Of a stretch of 64,000 nt of DNA, positions 1 through 9,218 are shown in pieces. Each line of letters begins with the position of its first letter. Position 1 is the stretch's first letter. The notes beneath the pieces are model-generated. The model saw only the letters and a list, made by a program, of their open reading frames with translations, was not told where the DNA came from and ran no database searches. A program made the translations under genes and the position numbers. Origin of the DNA: Bacteroidales bacterium (GTDB lineage: Bacteria > Bacteroidota > Bacteroidia > Bacteroidales > Muribaculaceae); assembly GCA_014800795.1 (NCBI GenBank), contig JAAVFL010000041.1:38311-102310 (forward strand), given 5' to 3'.

Positions 1-667
1 CGTCCACCAGAAAATATTCCTGTTCCCATCCGAGATAAGAATATACATGTTTCACATCCTTGTCGAACATTCGGGCTACATCGGCGGCAGCCTTGTCGAC
101 GGCATTCAACGCGCGCAACAGCGGAGTCTTGAAATCAAGCGCCTCTCCGGTATATGAAATAAAAATTGTCGGTATACAGAGGGTCTTATTTATGATAAAT
201 ACGGGCGAAGATATATCCCAGGCCGAATATCCGCGGGCTTCAAAGGTATTCCGGATACCTCCATTGGGAAAACTTGATGCGTCAGGTTCCTGCTGAACAA
301 GAAGCTTACCGTCAAATTCCTCAACTACTCCCCCTTTGCCGTCATGTTCGATAAAGCCATCGTGCTTCTCGGCTGTTCCGCCCGTCAGAGGGTGGAACCA
401 GTGGGTGTAGTGACGGGCACCATTATCAATTGCCCATTTCTTCATACCCTCGGCAACGCTGTCGGCTACCTCGCGGGAAATGGGCTGCTTGTTGTCTATG
501 GCAGACACAAGCTGGTCGTAAGTTTTCTTAGGTAGATATTCAAACATTTTCTCACGGTTGAACACTGCTTCCCCATAATAGCGCTCGGGGCGTTCCGAAG
601 GCAGATTCACCTCAACCGGCTTACGATCCGAGGCTTCCTTCACTACCTTAAATCTGAGTAACGACAT
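1..667 (-). CDS. glnN: Glutamine synthetase type III, N-terminal part (cut by window edge)
   Basis: Glutamine synthetase makes glutamine from glutamate, ammonia and ATP in the cytoplasm. Reading the minus strand from the ATG at 665-667 gives an open frame to the window edge (about 222 codons). It begins [15 protein letters not shown] and contains the stretch [20 protein letters not shown], which is typical of the long GSIII family of Bacteroidota rather than GSI. The rest of the roughly 730-residue protein lies outside the window. It is transcribed away from dapL, which ends upstream of it behind a terminator, so it probably has its own promoter. Family call is firm; nothing can be said about the C-terminal half. 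Confidence 0.9.
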   Translation of the reverse strand, partial: MSLLRFKVVKEASDRKPVEVNLPSERPERYYGEAVFNREKMFEYLPKKTYDQLVSAIDNKQPISREVADSVAEGMKKWAIDNGARHYTHWFHPLTGGTAEKHDGFIEHDGKGGVVEEFDGKLLVQQEPDASSFPNGGIRNTFEARGYSAWDISSPVFIINKTLCIPTIFISYTGEALDFKTPLLRALNAVDKAAADVARMFDKDVKHVYSYLGWEQEYFLVD

Positions 668-747
668 AAAATAAAGTAATTGAATATTGAATTATTTGGA
701 TGGTTCACATAAAGAATATTTCTCAGGAAAAGAGAATAGTTATAGCA

Positions 748-785
748 TCGGAGGCTCCTGAGGCATTTGCCTCGGGAGCCTCCGA
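748..785 (-). terminator. Strong hairpin after dapL
   Basis: An inverted repeat with arms reading TCGGAGGCTCC and GGAGCCTCCGA, plus inner pairing GAGGCA/TGCCTC, lies just past the dapL stop codon on the minus strand. It probably ends the dapF-dapL transcript and separates it from the glutamine synthetase gene. Confidence 0.75.
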
Positions 786-792
786 CATAAAG

Positions 793-2025
793 TCAGTCGA
801 ACCGGGTGGCGCCGATGCGCTTTACCGCTTCAACCGTATTTTCGTAAGTATTGAACGCCGTCAGACGTATATACCCCTCACCAGATGGCCCGAAGCCGCT
901 TCCGGGTGTTCCCGCCACATGACACCGTTCCAGAAGCATGTCGAAGAAACGCCACGAATCCATATCGTCGGGAGTCTTTATCCATACGTACGGGGCATTT
1001 ACCCCACCGAATACCTCCAGGCCCGCTTCAATAAGGCCTTTACGCAGAACCTCGGCATTCCTGAGATAGTAATCCACTACCTCGCGTGTCTGAGCCTTTC
1101 CCTCCGGGGTATATATCGCTGCCGCACCACGCTGCGACACGTAGCTGGCGCCATTGAATTTTGTACACTGACGCCGATTCCACAAATGATGCATAGATAT
1201 TTCCTTGCCATCGGCAGTATATCCCTTCAGCTCCTTCGGAACCACAGTGTAGGCGCAACGTACTCCGGTAAATCCCGCCGTTTTTGAGAAACTGCGGAAT
1301 TCGATTGCCACCTTTCGCGCCCCTTCTATTTCATAAATGCTGTGGGGAACATCATCCTCGCGTATGAAAGCTTCATATGCCGAATCATATAATATAAGTG
1401 ATCCGTGTTTCAGAGCGTAATCAACCCAGACTTTCAACTGATCGCGGGTAAGAGTGGTTCCCGTAGGATTATTCGGATAGCACAGATATATCACATCGGC
1501 AACTTCCGAAGGCAAAGCCGGAACAAAGCCGTTCTCCGCCGTGACAGGCAGATAAATAATCCGGTCCCAACTACCGTTTATCTTTTCTCCGGCACGTCCG
1601 CCCATCACGTTGGTATCCACATAAACAGGATATACAGGATCCGTAACCGCTACACGGTTGCCTCTGGCCAGAATATCACCGATATTGCCGGTATCGCTTT
1701 TGGCCCCGTCGCTGACGAAAATCTCATCGGCGGAGATATCTATGCCCCGTAAGTGATAATCGTTCTCAGCTATTGCCTCACGCAGAAAAGCATATCCCTG
1801 TTCGGGACCGTAACCGTGGAACGATGCGGCATCGGCTTCCTCCTCAACCGCATCGTGCATGGCGGCGATAACTGCCGGACAAAGCGGCTTCGTCACATCG
1901 CCGATACCCATTCTGATTATCTCTGCATCGGGATGCGCATCTTTGAAAGCATTGATGCGACGGGCTACTTCTGAAAAAAGATAACTCTCGGCAAGCTTGC
2001 AAAAGTTGTCGTTTATATGAAACAT
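793..2025 (-). CDS. dapL: LL-diaminopimelate aminotransferase
   Basis: DapL converts tetrahydrodipicolinate straight to LL-diaminopimelate using glutamate and PLP, bypassing the acyl-intermediate steps of the usual lysine pathway. The 410-residue protein has the fold-type I aminotransferase layout. The NNPTGT motif is near residues 185-190 and the PLP-binding lysine is Lys248 in [13 protein letters not shown]. Length matches the family. The gene follows dapF by 60 bases on the same strand, and DapF uses DapL's product, so the two form one pathway operon for meso-DAP (peptidoglycan) and lysine. The start at 2025 gives the expected [12 protein letters not shown]-terminus. Confidence 0.95.
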   Translation of the reverse strand: MFHINDNFCKLAESYLFSEVARRINAFKDAHPDAEIIRMGIGDVTKPLCPAVIAAMHDAVEEEADAASFHGYGPEQGYAFLREAIAENDYHLRGIDISADEIFVSDGAKSDTGNIGDILARGNRVAVTDPVYPVYVDTNVMGGRAGEKINGSWDRIIYLPVTAENGFVPALPSEVADVIYLCYPNNPTGTTLTRDQLKVWVDYALKHGSLILYDSAYEAFIREDDVPHSIYEIEGARKVAIEFRSFSKTAGFTGVRCAYTVVPKELKGYTADGKEISMHHLWNRRQCTKFNGASYVSQRGAAAIYTPEGKAQTREVVDYYLRNAEVLRKGLIEAGLEVFGGVNAPYVWIKTPDDMDSWRFFDMLLERCHVAGTPGSGFGPSGEGYIRLTAFNTYENTVEAVKRIGATRFD

Positions 2026-2085
2026 TGTCTGTAAGAAAATTTCGTTGTCAAATCGGGGATTAACTCTCGGTTTGGTGGAAGCGGA

Positions 2086-2973
2086 TCATTGTCGGAAATC
2101 CAAATTCGTCTCACCATCGAAAACCGTTGTGGCAGGTCCGCTCATAAACACATGGTTCGTATCGCTGTCCCATTTTATCATGAGATTACCTCCCGTCAGG
2201 TGTATCGTTACTTCACGAGACGATATTCTCCCTGTCAGAATCGCAGCAACAGCCGTTGCACATGCGCCGGTACCGCAGGCAAGTGTTTCACCACTGCCCC
2301 GTTCCCATACACGCATCTCGATATCGGAATTACCCAGAATACGGGCGAACTCTATGTTAGCTCTGTCGGGCCAGACCGGATGCACCTCCATCTCAGGCCC
2401 CAGCCCGAGTACAAGATCATCTGTCACCTCGTCAACAAATACCACTCCATGAGGATTACCCATCGACACAGGAGTGAAAATCACATTACCACGCGATGTA
2501 TTTATGGAAACAGCTTCCATAGGAGCGCTACCTTCTCCGGCCACCGGAATATCCGCCGGCACGAGTATCGGCTCTCCCATATCTACTGCTACGGACTCAA
2601 TCTTTCCGTCCGCGCCGGCAGTCAATTCCAAACATTTAACGCCCGAAGCAGTTTCGAGCGTTATTTCTGTCTTGGCCGTGTAACCGTTATCGTACACATA
2701 CTTGCCGATACAGCGGGTAGCGTTTCCACACATGCGGCCTTCCGAGCCGTCAGCGTTGAACATTCTCATTCTGAAATCCGCTGTCGAAGATGGTAAAATC
2801 AAGATAATGCCGTCGGCGCCTATTCCGAAGTGCCTGTCGCTCAAGCGCTCCGATAATTTCCCTAATAACCGGGAATCTGAAAGAACCGAACCGTCGTCGC
2901 CTCCAAACGTCCCATCAAGACAATTGATGTAGATGTAGTCGTTTCCGGCTCCGTGCATCTTGGTAAATTTCAT
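2086..2973 (-). CDS. dapF: Diaminopimelate epimerase
   Basis: DapF converts LL-diaminopimelate to meso-diaminopimelate, the peptidoglycan cross-linking residue and lysine precursor. The ATG at 2971-2973 is chosen because it gives the family N-terminus MKFTKMHGAGNDY and has an AGAAAGGA ribosome site upstream; the frame stays open for 25 more codons upstream, but they do not resemble the family. The two active-site cysteines are visible: Cys82 in GRMCGNATRC and the one in ETLACGTGACA near the C-terminus. Length is 295 residues, normal for DapF. It is the first gene of the dapF-dapL pair. Confidence 0.95.
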   Translation of the reverse strand: MKFTKMHGAGNDYIYINCLDGTFGGDDGSVLSDSRLLGKLSERLSDRHFGIGADGIILILPSSTADFRMRMFNADGSEGRMCGNATRCIGKYVYDNGYTAKTEITLETASGVKCLELTAGADGKIESVAVDMGEPILVPADIPVAGEGSAPMEAVSINTSRGNVIFTPVSMGNPHGVVFVDEVTDDLVLGLGPEMEVHPVWPDRANIEFARILGNSDIEMRVWERGSGETLACGTGACATAVAAILTGRISSREVTIHLTGGNLMIKWDSDTNHVFMSGPATTVFDGETNLDFRQ

Positions 2974-3002
2974 AATGAAATCCTTTCTGATTTTTGATTC
3001 GG

Positions 3003-3010
3003 CAAAGTTA
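3003..3010 (-). promoter_or_regulatory. -7 box of the dapF-dapL promoter
   Basis: The minus strand reads TAACTTTG here, matching the Bacteroidota -7 consensus TAnnTTTG, about 30 bases upstream of the dapF start. No convincing TTTG -33 element is seen at the expected spacing, so the call rests on the -7 box and position. Confidence 0.5.
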
Positions 3011-3162
3011 AGAAAAAATCCAGAAATAATCCCCCATGCTGATATCAAAAAATGGCGAAAAAAAATGTAATAGAACGCTTTTTTTCACGTTTATTTAACA
3101 TGATGCATAGTCCGTGATTTGTTTTCCGGCATAGCTATCGACATTTAATTTTTTGACAATAA

Positions 3163-4218
3163 ATGACATACTCATTATACCAACGATATTACCGGATACT
3201 GTTTGTTTCCGTTCTGTTGCTGCTTGCTTTCGCAGGAGCATGCGATCAGGCAGCTTATGCTCAGGACGGATCTACTGCCTATAATTATCTCAACGTCACA
3301 TCATCGTCGCGTATATATGGACTTGGAGGGGTTAATATCACTGCCGTGGAGGATGAACTCAGTGTCACCGACCAGAACCCCGCGTTGCTTGGCCCAGAAA
3401 TGGACAATCAGATTCTTATCGACTACATGCGCTACCTTGGCGAATCTAATTTCGCAGGTGTCCGCTATGCCCACGCTATAGGAGAACGCGGAGCCTGGAG
3501 CGCCGGAATCAGATATTTCGGATATGGTAAAATTCAGGCAACCGACGAATTCGGAAACATGAACGGGTCATTCTCACCTTCCGATATCAACCTCAACGGA
3601 TCGTTCTCATATGATATTACAGATCGCCTGCGCGGCGGTATCACCATGAAGATGCTTTTCAGCAACTATGAATCCTATTCTGCATTTGCCATTGGAACCG
3701 ATCTGGGAATAAACTACTTTGATCCTGACAGCGAATTATCCTTGTCGGCAGTTGTTGCCAACCTCGGAGGCCAGCTGAAACGCTTCAATTCCACATATGA
3801 CCGTCTGCCTGTAGATGTTCGCCTTGGTATCGCGAAGATGTTTACCGGTCTACCTGTCAGATTCTCCATCACGGCATGGAATCTCACGAAATGGCATCTT
3901 CCGTTTTATGAGACTGGCGATGGAACCTCCGACGAACCGTTTGTCATAAAGGACAAATTCATGTCGAACCTGTTCCGACATCTTGTATTCGGAGTTGACT
4001 TTATTCCAGGCGACCGATTCTACGTTGCCCTCGGATACAACTACAAGACCCGAACCGATATGAGTACTTACTCACGCAGTTTTGTATCAGGATTCTCTCT
4101 GGCCGCCGGCCTTAATCTGCGCCGTTTCAATGTGGGTGTCGCTCTGGGGCAACCACATTCCGGAGCCACAACCTTCATGCTCAACCTGAACCTCAATCTC
4201 AACGATATCCTCAACTGA
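3163..4218 (+). CDS. porQ: Type IX secretion system protein PorQ
   Basis: The 351-residue protein has an N-terminal hydrophobic signal (about residues 10-33) followed by FadL/PorV-like beta-strand sequence, including SRIYGLGGVNITAVEDELS and NPALLGPEM near the N-terminus. It ends in alternating beta strands (FMLNLNLNLNDILN), as expected of an outer-membrane barrel. PorQ is a component of the type IX secretion system, with a reported role near the outer-membrane sortase machinery. Its place directly upstream of cmk and ispH matches the order commonly seen in Bacteroidota, which supports PorQ over PorV. Secreted proteins in this window with sorting-type C-termini are possible clients. Confidence 0.8.
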   Translation: MTYSLYQRYYRILFVSVLLLLAFAGACDQAAYAQDGSTAYNYLNVTSSSRIYGLGGVNITAVEDELSVTDQNPALLGPEMDNQILIDYMRYLGESNFAGVRYAHAIGERGAWSAGIRYFGYGKIQATDEFGNMNGSFSPSDINLNGSFSYDITDRLRGGITMKMLFSNYESYSAFAIGTDLGINYFDPDSELSLSAVVANLGGQLKRFNSTYDRLPVDVRLGIAKMFTGLPVRFSITAWNLTKWHLPFYETGDGTSDEPFVIKDKFMSNLFRHLVFGVDFIPGDRFYVALGYNYKTRTDMSTYSRSFVSGFSLAAGLNLRRFNVGVALGQPHSGATTFMLNLNLNLNDILN

Positions 4219-4261
4219 GACCATAAACGGTAACCGCAAACGCAACATTACTATTATAATA

Positions 4262-4972
4262 ATGAATCAGCCCGACAACCCCCGACGCATTATCATTGCA
4301 ATCGACGGATATTCATCGTCCGGTAAGAGTACCATGGCGAAATCACTCGCCAGAGCAATCGGATATAAATATGTCGACACAGGTGCGATGTACAGAGCCG
4401 TGACACTTTATGCCATGCGCAACGGCATGATCAGCGACAATCATGCAGCCGACGCCATCGCCATTGAAAAAGCACTACCATCCATTGATATAGCGTTCTC
4501 CATTATGCCTGACGGCTCACAACATACAATCCTGAATGGCGAGGATGTGGAGGATCAGATTCGCCGTATGGACGTATCGGATAATGTATCGCCCGTGTCT
4601 GCAATTCCTGCTGTCCGCCACCATCTTGTCAAGCAGCAACAGGCCTTCGGAAGCGAACGTGGAATCGTGATGGACGGGCGCGACATAGGCACCACTGTTT
4701 TCCCGGACGCAGAACTCAAGATTTTTGTCAACGCACCTGCCGCCACCCGTGCCGAACGCCGTGTAAAAGAACTTCGTCAAAAAGGTATCGACGCATCGTA
4801 CGAGGAGGTTCTGGCCAACGTTGTAAGCCGCGACCATCAGGACGAGACACGCGCGGAAAGTCCATTGCGGCGTGCCGACGATGCAGTTGATCTTGACAAC
4901 TCCGGAATGTCAATCCCACAGCAGGACGCATTTCTTATAAACCTGTATCAGGAACGGATCGGCAAAAAATAA
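4262..4972 (+). CDS. cmk: Cytidylate kinase
   Basis: Cmk phosphorylates CMP and dCMP with ATP in the cytoplasm. The P-loop GYSSSGKST is at residues 16-24, followed by the CMP-binding stretch YVDTGAMYRAVTLYAM and the DGRDIGT motif near residue 139. At 236 residues it is a full-length bacterial CMP kinase. It lies 43 bases after porQ and upstream of ispH in a plus-strand gene group. No separate promoter was recognised before it. Confidence 0.95.
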   Translation: MNQPDNPRRIIIAIDGYSSSGKSTMAKSLARAIGYKYVDTGAMYRAVTLYAMRNGMISDNHAADAIAIEKALPSIDIAFSIMPDGSQHTILNGEDVEDQIRRMDVSDNVSPVSAIPAVRHHLVKQQQAFGSERGIVMDGRDIGTTVFPDAELKIFVNAPAATRAERRVKELRQKGIDASYEEVLANVVSRDHQDETRAESPLRRADDAVDLDNSGMSIPQQDAFLINLYQERIGKK

Positions 4973-5034
4973 ACGGCATATACACACCGACCATATATAT
5001 ATATCCCCAGCCTATCTAATGCAATAGATCAATA

Positions 5035-5907
5035 ATGAAAATTGAGATTGACAATGATTCCGGGTTCTGCTTCGGAGTTGTGACCGCTATAACCAAGGCA
5101 GAGGAGGAACTGGATAAATCCGGTTCATTGTATTGCCTCGGAGATATCGTACACAACAGTGATGAGGTACAACGACTTGCCCAGAAGGGACTTACCGTAA
5201 TAACCCACTCCGATCTATCACGGCTGAACAACGTAAAAGTTCTGCTTAGGGCTCATGGTGAGCCTCCGGCAACATACGCTACAGCTGAGAAAAACGGAAT
5301 ACAGATCATTGATGCCACCTGCCCGGTGGTCCTTAGACTTCAGCAGCGTATAAAGCAAAGCTACGATACGGAAGCGGCCCAGCGTCCCCAGATAGTAATC
5401 TACGGCAAGAAAGGACACGCCGAAGTCAACGGACTTGTCGGACAGACCAACGGCGAGGCTATCGTGGTTGAAAGCGTGGATGAACTCGACAGAATCGATT
5501 TTAACAGACCTATCGCCCTCTATTCACAGACTACAAAATCACTTGACGGTTTTCACGATGTGATTGAACAGATAAGGCAACGTATGGCCCCTGGAGTCAA
5601 ATTTGAAAGTTTCGATACCATATGCCGGCAGGTAGCCAACCGAGCGGAGAAAATGCGTCTGTTTGCCCGCTCCCACGATGTCGTTCTGTTCGTTGCAGGC
5701 AAGAAAAGCAGCAACGGCAAGGTTCTGTATGCGCATTGTCTGGAGGAAAATCCACATACACATCTTATAAGTAATCCGGCTGAAATAGATCCGACCTGGC
5801 TTGAAGGTGCATTGTCGGTCGGAATATGCGGAGCCACATCTACCCCGCGGTGGCTTATGGAGAAGGTTCGTGATACGATAGAACTGATGAATTCACCCTC
5901 CGACTGA
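5035..5907 (+). CDS. ispH: 4-hydroxy-3-methylbut-2-enyl diphosphate reductase
   Basis: IspH (LytB) carries out the last step of the MEP isoprenoid pathway, reducing HMBPP to IPP and DMAPP with a [4Fe-4S] cluster. The three cluster cysteines are visible: Cys12 (FCFGV), Cys96 (DATCPVV) and Cys265 (ICGATSTPRW). The HGEPP motif around residue 74 supplies the substrate-binding histidine. The 290-residue length is typical of the short Bacteroidota form, without the fused S1 domain seen in some bacteria. It sits between cmk and an exonuclease gene that starts 8 bases later. Confidence 0.95.
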   Translation: MKIEIDNDSGFCFGVVTAITKAEEELDKSGSLYCLGDIVHNSDEVQRLAQKGLTVITHSDLSRLNNVKVLLRAHGEPPATYATAEKNGIQIIDATCPVVLRLQQRIKQSYDTEAAQRPQIVIYGKKGHAEVNGLVGQTNGEAIVVESVDELDRIDFNRPIALYSQTTKSLDGFHDVIEQIRQRMAPGVKFESFDTICRQVANRAEKMRLFARSHDVVLFVAGKKSSNGKVLYAHCLEENPHTHLISNPAEIDPTWLEGALSVGICGATSTPRWLMEKVRDTIELMNSPSD

Positions 5908-5915
5908 ATAAACAT

Positions 5916-6419
5916 ATGGATAATTTCGTAGCAATTGATGTGGAAACCGCCAACAACCATCCGGAAAGCATCTGTGCGATTGGGGCGGTGAAGGTCAAGG
6001 ACGGTGTAATCGTGGATCGGTTCTATGAACTCGTAAAACCTGAACCGGAATATTATTTCCGCTATTTCACGGAAGAAATCCACGGTATCAGCCGCGACAT
6101 GACAGAAAACGCCCCTACATTCGACCGCGTGTGGCGACGGCTGCAACCGATAATCGGGAATCTTCCACTTGTCGCCCACAATAAAGCATTCGATGAGAAG
6201 TGTATAAAGGCCGCTCACAGAGTTTATCAGATGGACTATCCGGATTATCCGTTTTTCTGTACGCTTGCTACCGCCCGACGCACCATACCACGCGCTTTTT
6301 GCCATTCATTCTCTCTTCCGGCCGTATGCGATTTCTTAGGAATCCCATTCTGTAATCATCATAACGCTCTTGCCGATGCCGAGGCATGCGCTAAAATAGC
6401 AATAGCACTTATAAAATGA
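5916..6419 (+). CDS. DEDDh 3'-5' exonuclease (DnaQ/RNase T-like)
   Basis: This 167-residue protein is a stand-alone exonuclease domain. The DxE motif is in FVAIDVETAN (Asp8, Glu10), the second acidic motif is in LVAHNKAFDEKC, and the final histidine-aspartate pair is in HNALADAEACAKIA. These make it a DEDDh nuclease like the epsilon subunit of DNA polymerase III. Whether it works on DNA repair intermediates or RNA cannot be told from sequence. It starts 8 bases after ispH and overlaps the next gene by four bases (ATGA), so the genes are probably co-translated. Confidence 0.85.
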   Translation: MDNFVAIDVETANNHPESICAIGAVKVKDGVIVDRFYELVKPEPEYYFRYFTEEIHGISRDMTENAPTFDRVWRRLQPIIGNLPLVAHNKAFDEKCIKAAHRVYQMDYPDYPFFCTLATARRTIPRAFCHSFSLPAVCDFLGIPFCNHHNALADAEACAKIAIALIK

Positions 6420-6745
6420 AAACTTTACCCGGAAAATTCACCCGAGCGCTTTCATCCGCCGGAATTACAGTAATGATATTTACAGCACTGCAAAGTTGCG
6501 GAGACAGCAAGCAGACCAAAGAAAACATTGCCGGAGCCGCCCGCATCGGACATGAAAGGGCTCTTGAACTCGCGCCGGAGCGGAATATCGACATTATACA
6601 GATCGAATCAATACTGATCGAGGTACGCGAACGCGAGCAACATCTGCGCAATCTCGGAGAAAATAAAGTTGCAGATGCATATATCGATGCGTTTATCAAT
6701 ACCCTCGACTCGATCAATCCCTCTTTAGCCGAACAGTTGCGCTGA
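6416..6745 (+). CDS. Small putative lipoprotein of unknown function
   Basis: The 109-residue protein starts with a basic and hydrophobic stretch ending in TALQSCGDS, a plausible lipobox with Cys28 as the lipidated residue. The remainder is charged and helical (IESILIEVREREQHLRNLGE), with no motif I recognise. The start codon overlaps the stop of the exonuclease gene (ATGA), which argues for a real gene. It would be anchored in the envelope. The gene ends before a strong terminator hairpin, so it closes the porQ-cmk-ispH-exonuclease group. Confidence 0.65.
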   Translation: MKTLPGKFTRALSSAGITVMIFTALQSCGDSKQTKENIAGAARIGHERALELAPERNIDIIQIESILIEVREREQHLRNLGENKVADAYIDAFINTLDSINPSLAEQLR

Positions 6746-6782
6746 CAGTCTCACTGCCGCTCATGCCGACTACATATACGCC

Positions 6783-6816
6783 AAGTGGCTACATCGTTAA
6801 TTCGACGTAGCCACTT
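6783..6816. terminator. Bidirectional hairpin between convergent genes
   Basis: The arms AAGTGGCTAC and GTAGCCACTT pair perfectly over 10 bases around a 14-base loop. The hairpin lies between the end of the plus-strand lipoprotein gene and the end of minus-strand ridA, so it can serve both. Confidence 0.65.
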
Positions 6817-6870
6817 GCTGTATATCATGACGCGGAATACTGATCATGTTTAAATGACCGCCTACGGTAA

Positions 6871-7245
6871 TCAGCGCACAGCGATCACCTCAATCTCGAC
6901 AAGTACTTGTTTTGGGAGCTCTTTGACAGCTACTGCCGAACGAGCGGGGAAAGGCGCGGTGAATACCTGCGCATAAACCTCATTCATTGGAACAAAGTTT
7001 GCCATATCAGAAAGGAACACTGTTGTCTTTACAACATTGTCGACCGATAATCCGGCCTCAGCAAGTATCGCTTTCACGTTTGAAAGCGACTGGGTTGTCT
7101 GAGCTGTGATGCCTTCCGGAATCTCACTTGTCTCAGGATTTACGGGTATCTGACCGGAAATAAATACTAACGATCCGGTATCGATCGCCTGGCTGTAAGG
7201 ACCGATAGCACCGGGTGCTTTGGTTGTTGCAATCTGAGTTTTCAT
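6871..7245 (-). CDS. ridA: RidA family deaminase (reactive intermediate deaminase)
   Basis: RidA proteins hydrolyse reactive enamine/imine intermediates released by PLP enzymes such as threonine dehydratase, protecting other PLP enzymes. The 124-residue protein has the whole small family fold: KAPGAIGPYSQAI near the N-terminus, the GQIPVNPET strand, and KTTVFLSDMANF and FPARSAVAVKELPK near the C-terminus. The arginine of PARSAVAV corresponds to the family's catalytic arginine. It is a single gene with a MITE-like repeat immediately upstream. Confidence 0.92.
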   Translation of the reverse strand: MKTQIATTKAPGAIGPYSQAIDTGSLVFISGQIPVNPETSEIPEGITAQTTQSLSNVKAILAEAGLSVDNVVKTTVFLSDMANFVPMNEVYAQVFTAPFPARSAVAVKELPKQVLVEIEVIAVR

Positions 7246-7269
7246 AAATAAAGTATATTAGTTTATTTA

Positions 7270-7346
7270 GTTAGTCAAGTCGTGAAAGCCATTCTATATT
7301 ATTCGGCTATATGCATCATACATAATAAGTTTCAGGACTTACTCAC
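7270..7346. repeat. MITE-like palindromic repeat, minimal copy (copy D)
   Basis: The left arm (starting GTTAGTCAAGTCGTGAAAG) and right arm (ending TTTCAGGACTTACTCAC) are imperfect inverted repeats of about 38 bases with almost no interior. The arms resemble the ends of the repeats at 31.1, 33.5 and 50.7 kb, for example the AAGTCGTGAAA and ATATTAT stretches. The right end overlaps the last codons of the YihY gene and supplies its stop codon. It is probably the shortest member of an intergenic repeat family. Confidence 0.55.
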
Positions 7347-8705
7347 AGTTAAATCTGAAAGGAATATTTTCGAGGCTGCCCCTATACATTCTTTGCGTAG
7401 TGAAAGAACTGCTTCACCTAAAGCAGAGAAACGCTGATCGAAATCAGGAATGAAATTAGTGGTTCCCACAGCCCCGAGACGTTCGAACATTGTGCCCAAG
7501 GTTATTTTTGAAGGATCTATCGACGGACAGACCGCCGGTTCATCTTCATTTTGGCCTACTATTACACGCTGAAGCAATCCTGCCTCGATCAGTTTATTTG
7601 CTGTCGCAGACACCAGGGTTACCGGCATACCATATTCCAGAGCAATCTCATGAGGTGTCATTGGCGCCTCTTCACGATTGAACCGCTGAACAGCTACCGC
7701 CATGACAGCTACCGTAAGCCTCCATCGGTAATTCTCCGAGATACGGCTTACCTCGTCGGTAAAACTGAACTCGTTAATGTTCTGCGAAGAAAAACAGATC
7801 ACTCCGCCTGCCAGAGTTATCACCCACACAAGCTGGAGCCATATCAGAAGCAAAGGAAGAAAAGCGAACGATCCGTAAATCGCATTATATCGCGTCACAT
7901 ATATCTGCCCCGTCAGAAAAAGCCACTGAAGCATCGAATAGGCCGTACCTGCCATTACTCCTGCTATAATGGCGCTCCTGAACTTTACTTTCGTATTGGG
8001 AATAAGCAGATAGCTGCCCGCGAAGAACAACCATACAAGAACTATCGAAAGAAAATCAAGCGACCATTTAAGAATCGGAGTGAAAAAGCCCGAGGGGAAA
8101 AACTTCTCTACTGTAGAGGACATGAATACCAGTATACCACTTGAACATATCATCAGTATAGGAAGAATCAACACTATAGCCGTATAATCGGTTAGCTTAC
8201 GCCATAGCGTACGCCCGGTTTTCACACTCCATATTTTATTAAAACAATCCTCTATACTGCTGATCAGAGAAATCAACGTCCATAACAGAAACAGGATACC
8301 AACCCCGAGAAAAAGTCCTTCAGACGACTGCGCCAGATACGAATCCACAAAACCGAATGCTTTCGACAAAGCCTCGCGTTGCGCCGGAAAACTATTGAAC
8401 AACTGCGACTGAAGTATATTCTGGAAACCGAATCCTCGTCCGATGGCAAACACCAGTGCAAGGGCAGGAACTATCGCCAGCAGAGTCTGATAAGTCAGAT
8501 AGCCTGCACGCATCTGAAGATCCGCGTTAAGAAACGAACGCACCGACAGATTCGCGGTCTTCAGCACATTCACTTTCCACGAATTGCTTGTATCGTTCCA
8601 TACCCCGTCAGTTATATAGCCATACAGATTACGTCCGCGCGAAATAAGACGGGCGAAAAATCCATTATTGCCTGATGTTCCTCTATCTTTCTTCTTCACA
8701 GTCAA
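7332..8705 (-). CDS. YihY/BrkB family inner-membrane protein
   Basis: The 457-residue protein has the YihY (formerly BrkB or RNase BN-like) membrane domain: TANLSVRSFLNADLQMRAGYLTY leads into about six hydrophobic segments between residues 60 and 300. The C-terminal 150 residues are soluble and look like a winged-helix module (LEYGMPVTLVSATANKLIEAGLL), an extension seen in Bacteroidota homologues. Function of the family is not established; the old RNase BN assignment is known to be wrong. The last codons and the TGA stop overlap the arm of a palindromic repeat, so the exact C-terminus may be strain-dependent. Confidence 0.85.
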   Translation of the reverse strand: MTVKKKDRGTSGNNGFFARLISRGRNLYGYITDGVWNDTSNSWKVNVLKTANLSVRSFLNADLQMRAGYLTYQTLLAIVPALALVFAIGRGFGFQNILQSQLFNSFPAQREALSKAFGFVDSYLAQSSEGLFLGVGILFLLWTLISLISSIEDCFNKIWSVKTGRTLWRKLTDYTAIVLILPILMICSSGILVFMSSTVEKFFPSGFFTPILKWSLDFLSIVLVWLFFAGSYLLIPNTKVKFRSAIIAGVMAGTAYSMLQWLFLTGQIYVTRYNAIYGSFAFLPLLLIWLQLVWVITLAGGVICFSSQNINEFSFTDEVSRISENYRWRLTVAVMAVAVQRFNREEAPMTPHEIALEYGMPVTLVSATANKLIEAGLLQRVIVGQNEDEPAVCPSIDPSKITLGTMFERLGAVGTTNFIPDFDQRFSALGEAVLSLRKECIGAASKIFLSDLTVSKS

Positions 8706-9218
8706 AGTATCTTTAATCTCCGCATACGTTTACGGATAAACGATAAACAAACGTCGCGGACTCACACTGACCATACAAAGTTAATAAAGATAAAAATATC
8801 TGCCAAAAAAAGTTATCCGTACACCCGGTGGCAAACGCATCAGAAAGGCAAAGCCCCACAACAGAAGCAAAAATCTGGTAATAATAAGAAAGAAATTAAA
8901 AGGTGTAGAACGAGTGAAAGAGCATGCACAGGAAAGGGGTGACCTATCGTGAAGAGGATCAACTATCGAGGCGCCTTACGGTGTCCCGATGACGGCTATT
9001 CTGATGCCGTTGCTATGATCCGTATATATTTTACACATCGATTTCATCGAGGATGAGTGTGGATTTGCATCCGCTGCAAGCGCTGCATCACAATTTTCGA
9101 AGAATTATTTAAAATAATTTCCCAAGTTTTAGTCTGTCACAATATTTTTTTTGTAATTTTGCGACATAAAGTTTCTAAGGTAATTTTATCATACAAAATC
9201 TCTTTAACTAAAGTCATC
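8706..9218. other. 513-base intergenic region with one recognisable promoter element
   Basis: The stretch separates the divergent YihY gene and the secreted repeat protein. The only element I can support is TAATTTTG at 9154-9161 on the plus strand, a TAnnTTTG -7 box about 58 bases before the start at 9219. The open frame continues upstream to 9057, but that extension is AT-rich and has no homology that I recognise. I see no RNA gene, riboswitch or transposon end in the rest. Confidence 0.5.

Noticed and set aside
2045..2796. 135- and 235-residue plus-strand frames inside dapF
   Set aside because: They mirror dapF coding sequence with no domain or start signal of their own.
5553..6305. 250-residue minus-strand frame
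   Set aside because: It is opposite ispH and the exonuclease gene, which both have complete catalytic motifs; no family features are seen in the reverse frame.
8706..9056. A hidden RNA gene or riboswitch before the secreted protein
   Set aside because: No cloverleaf, conserved riboswitch core or strong hairpin with terminator could be found by eye in the stretch.
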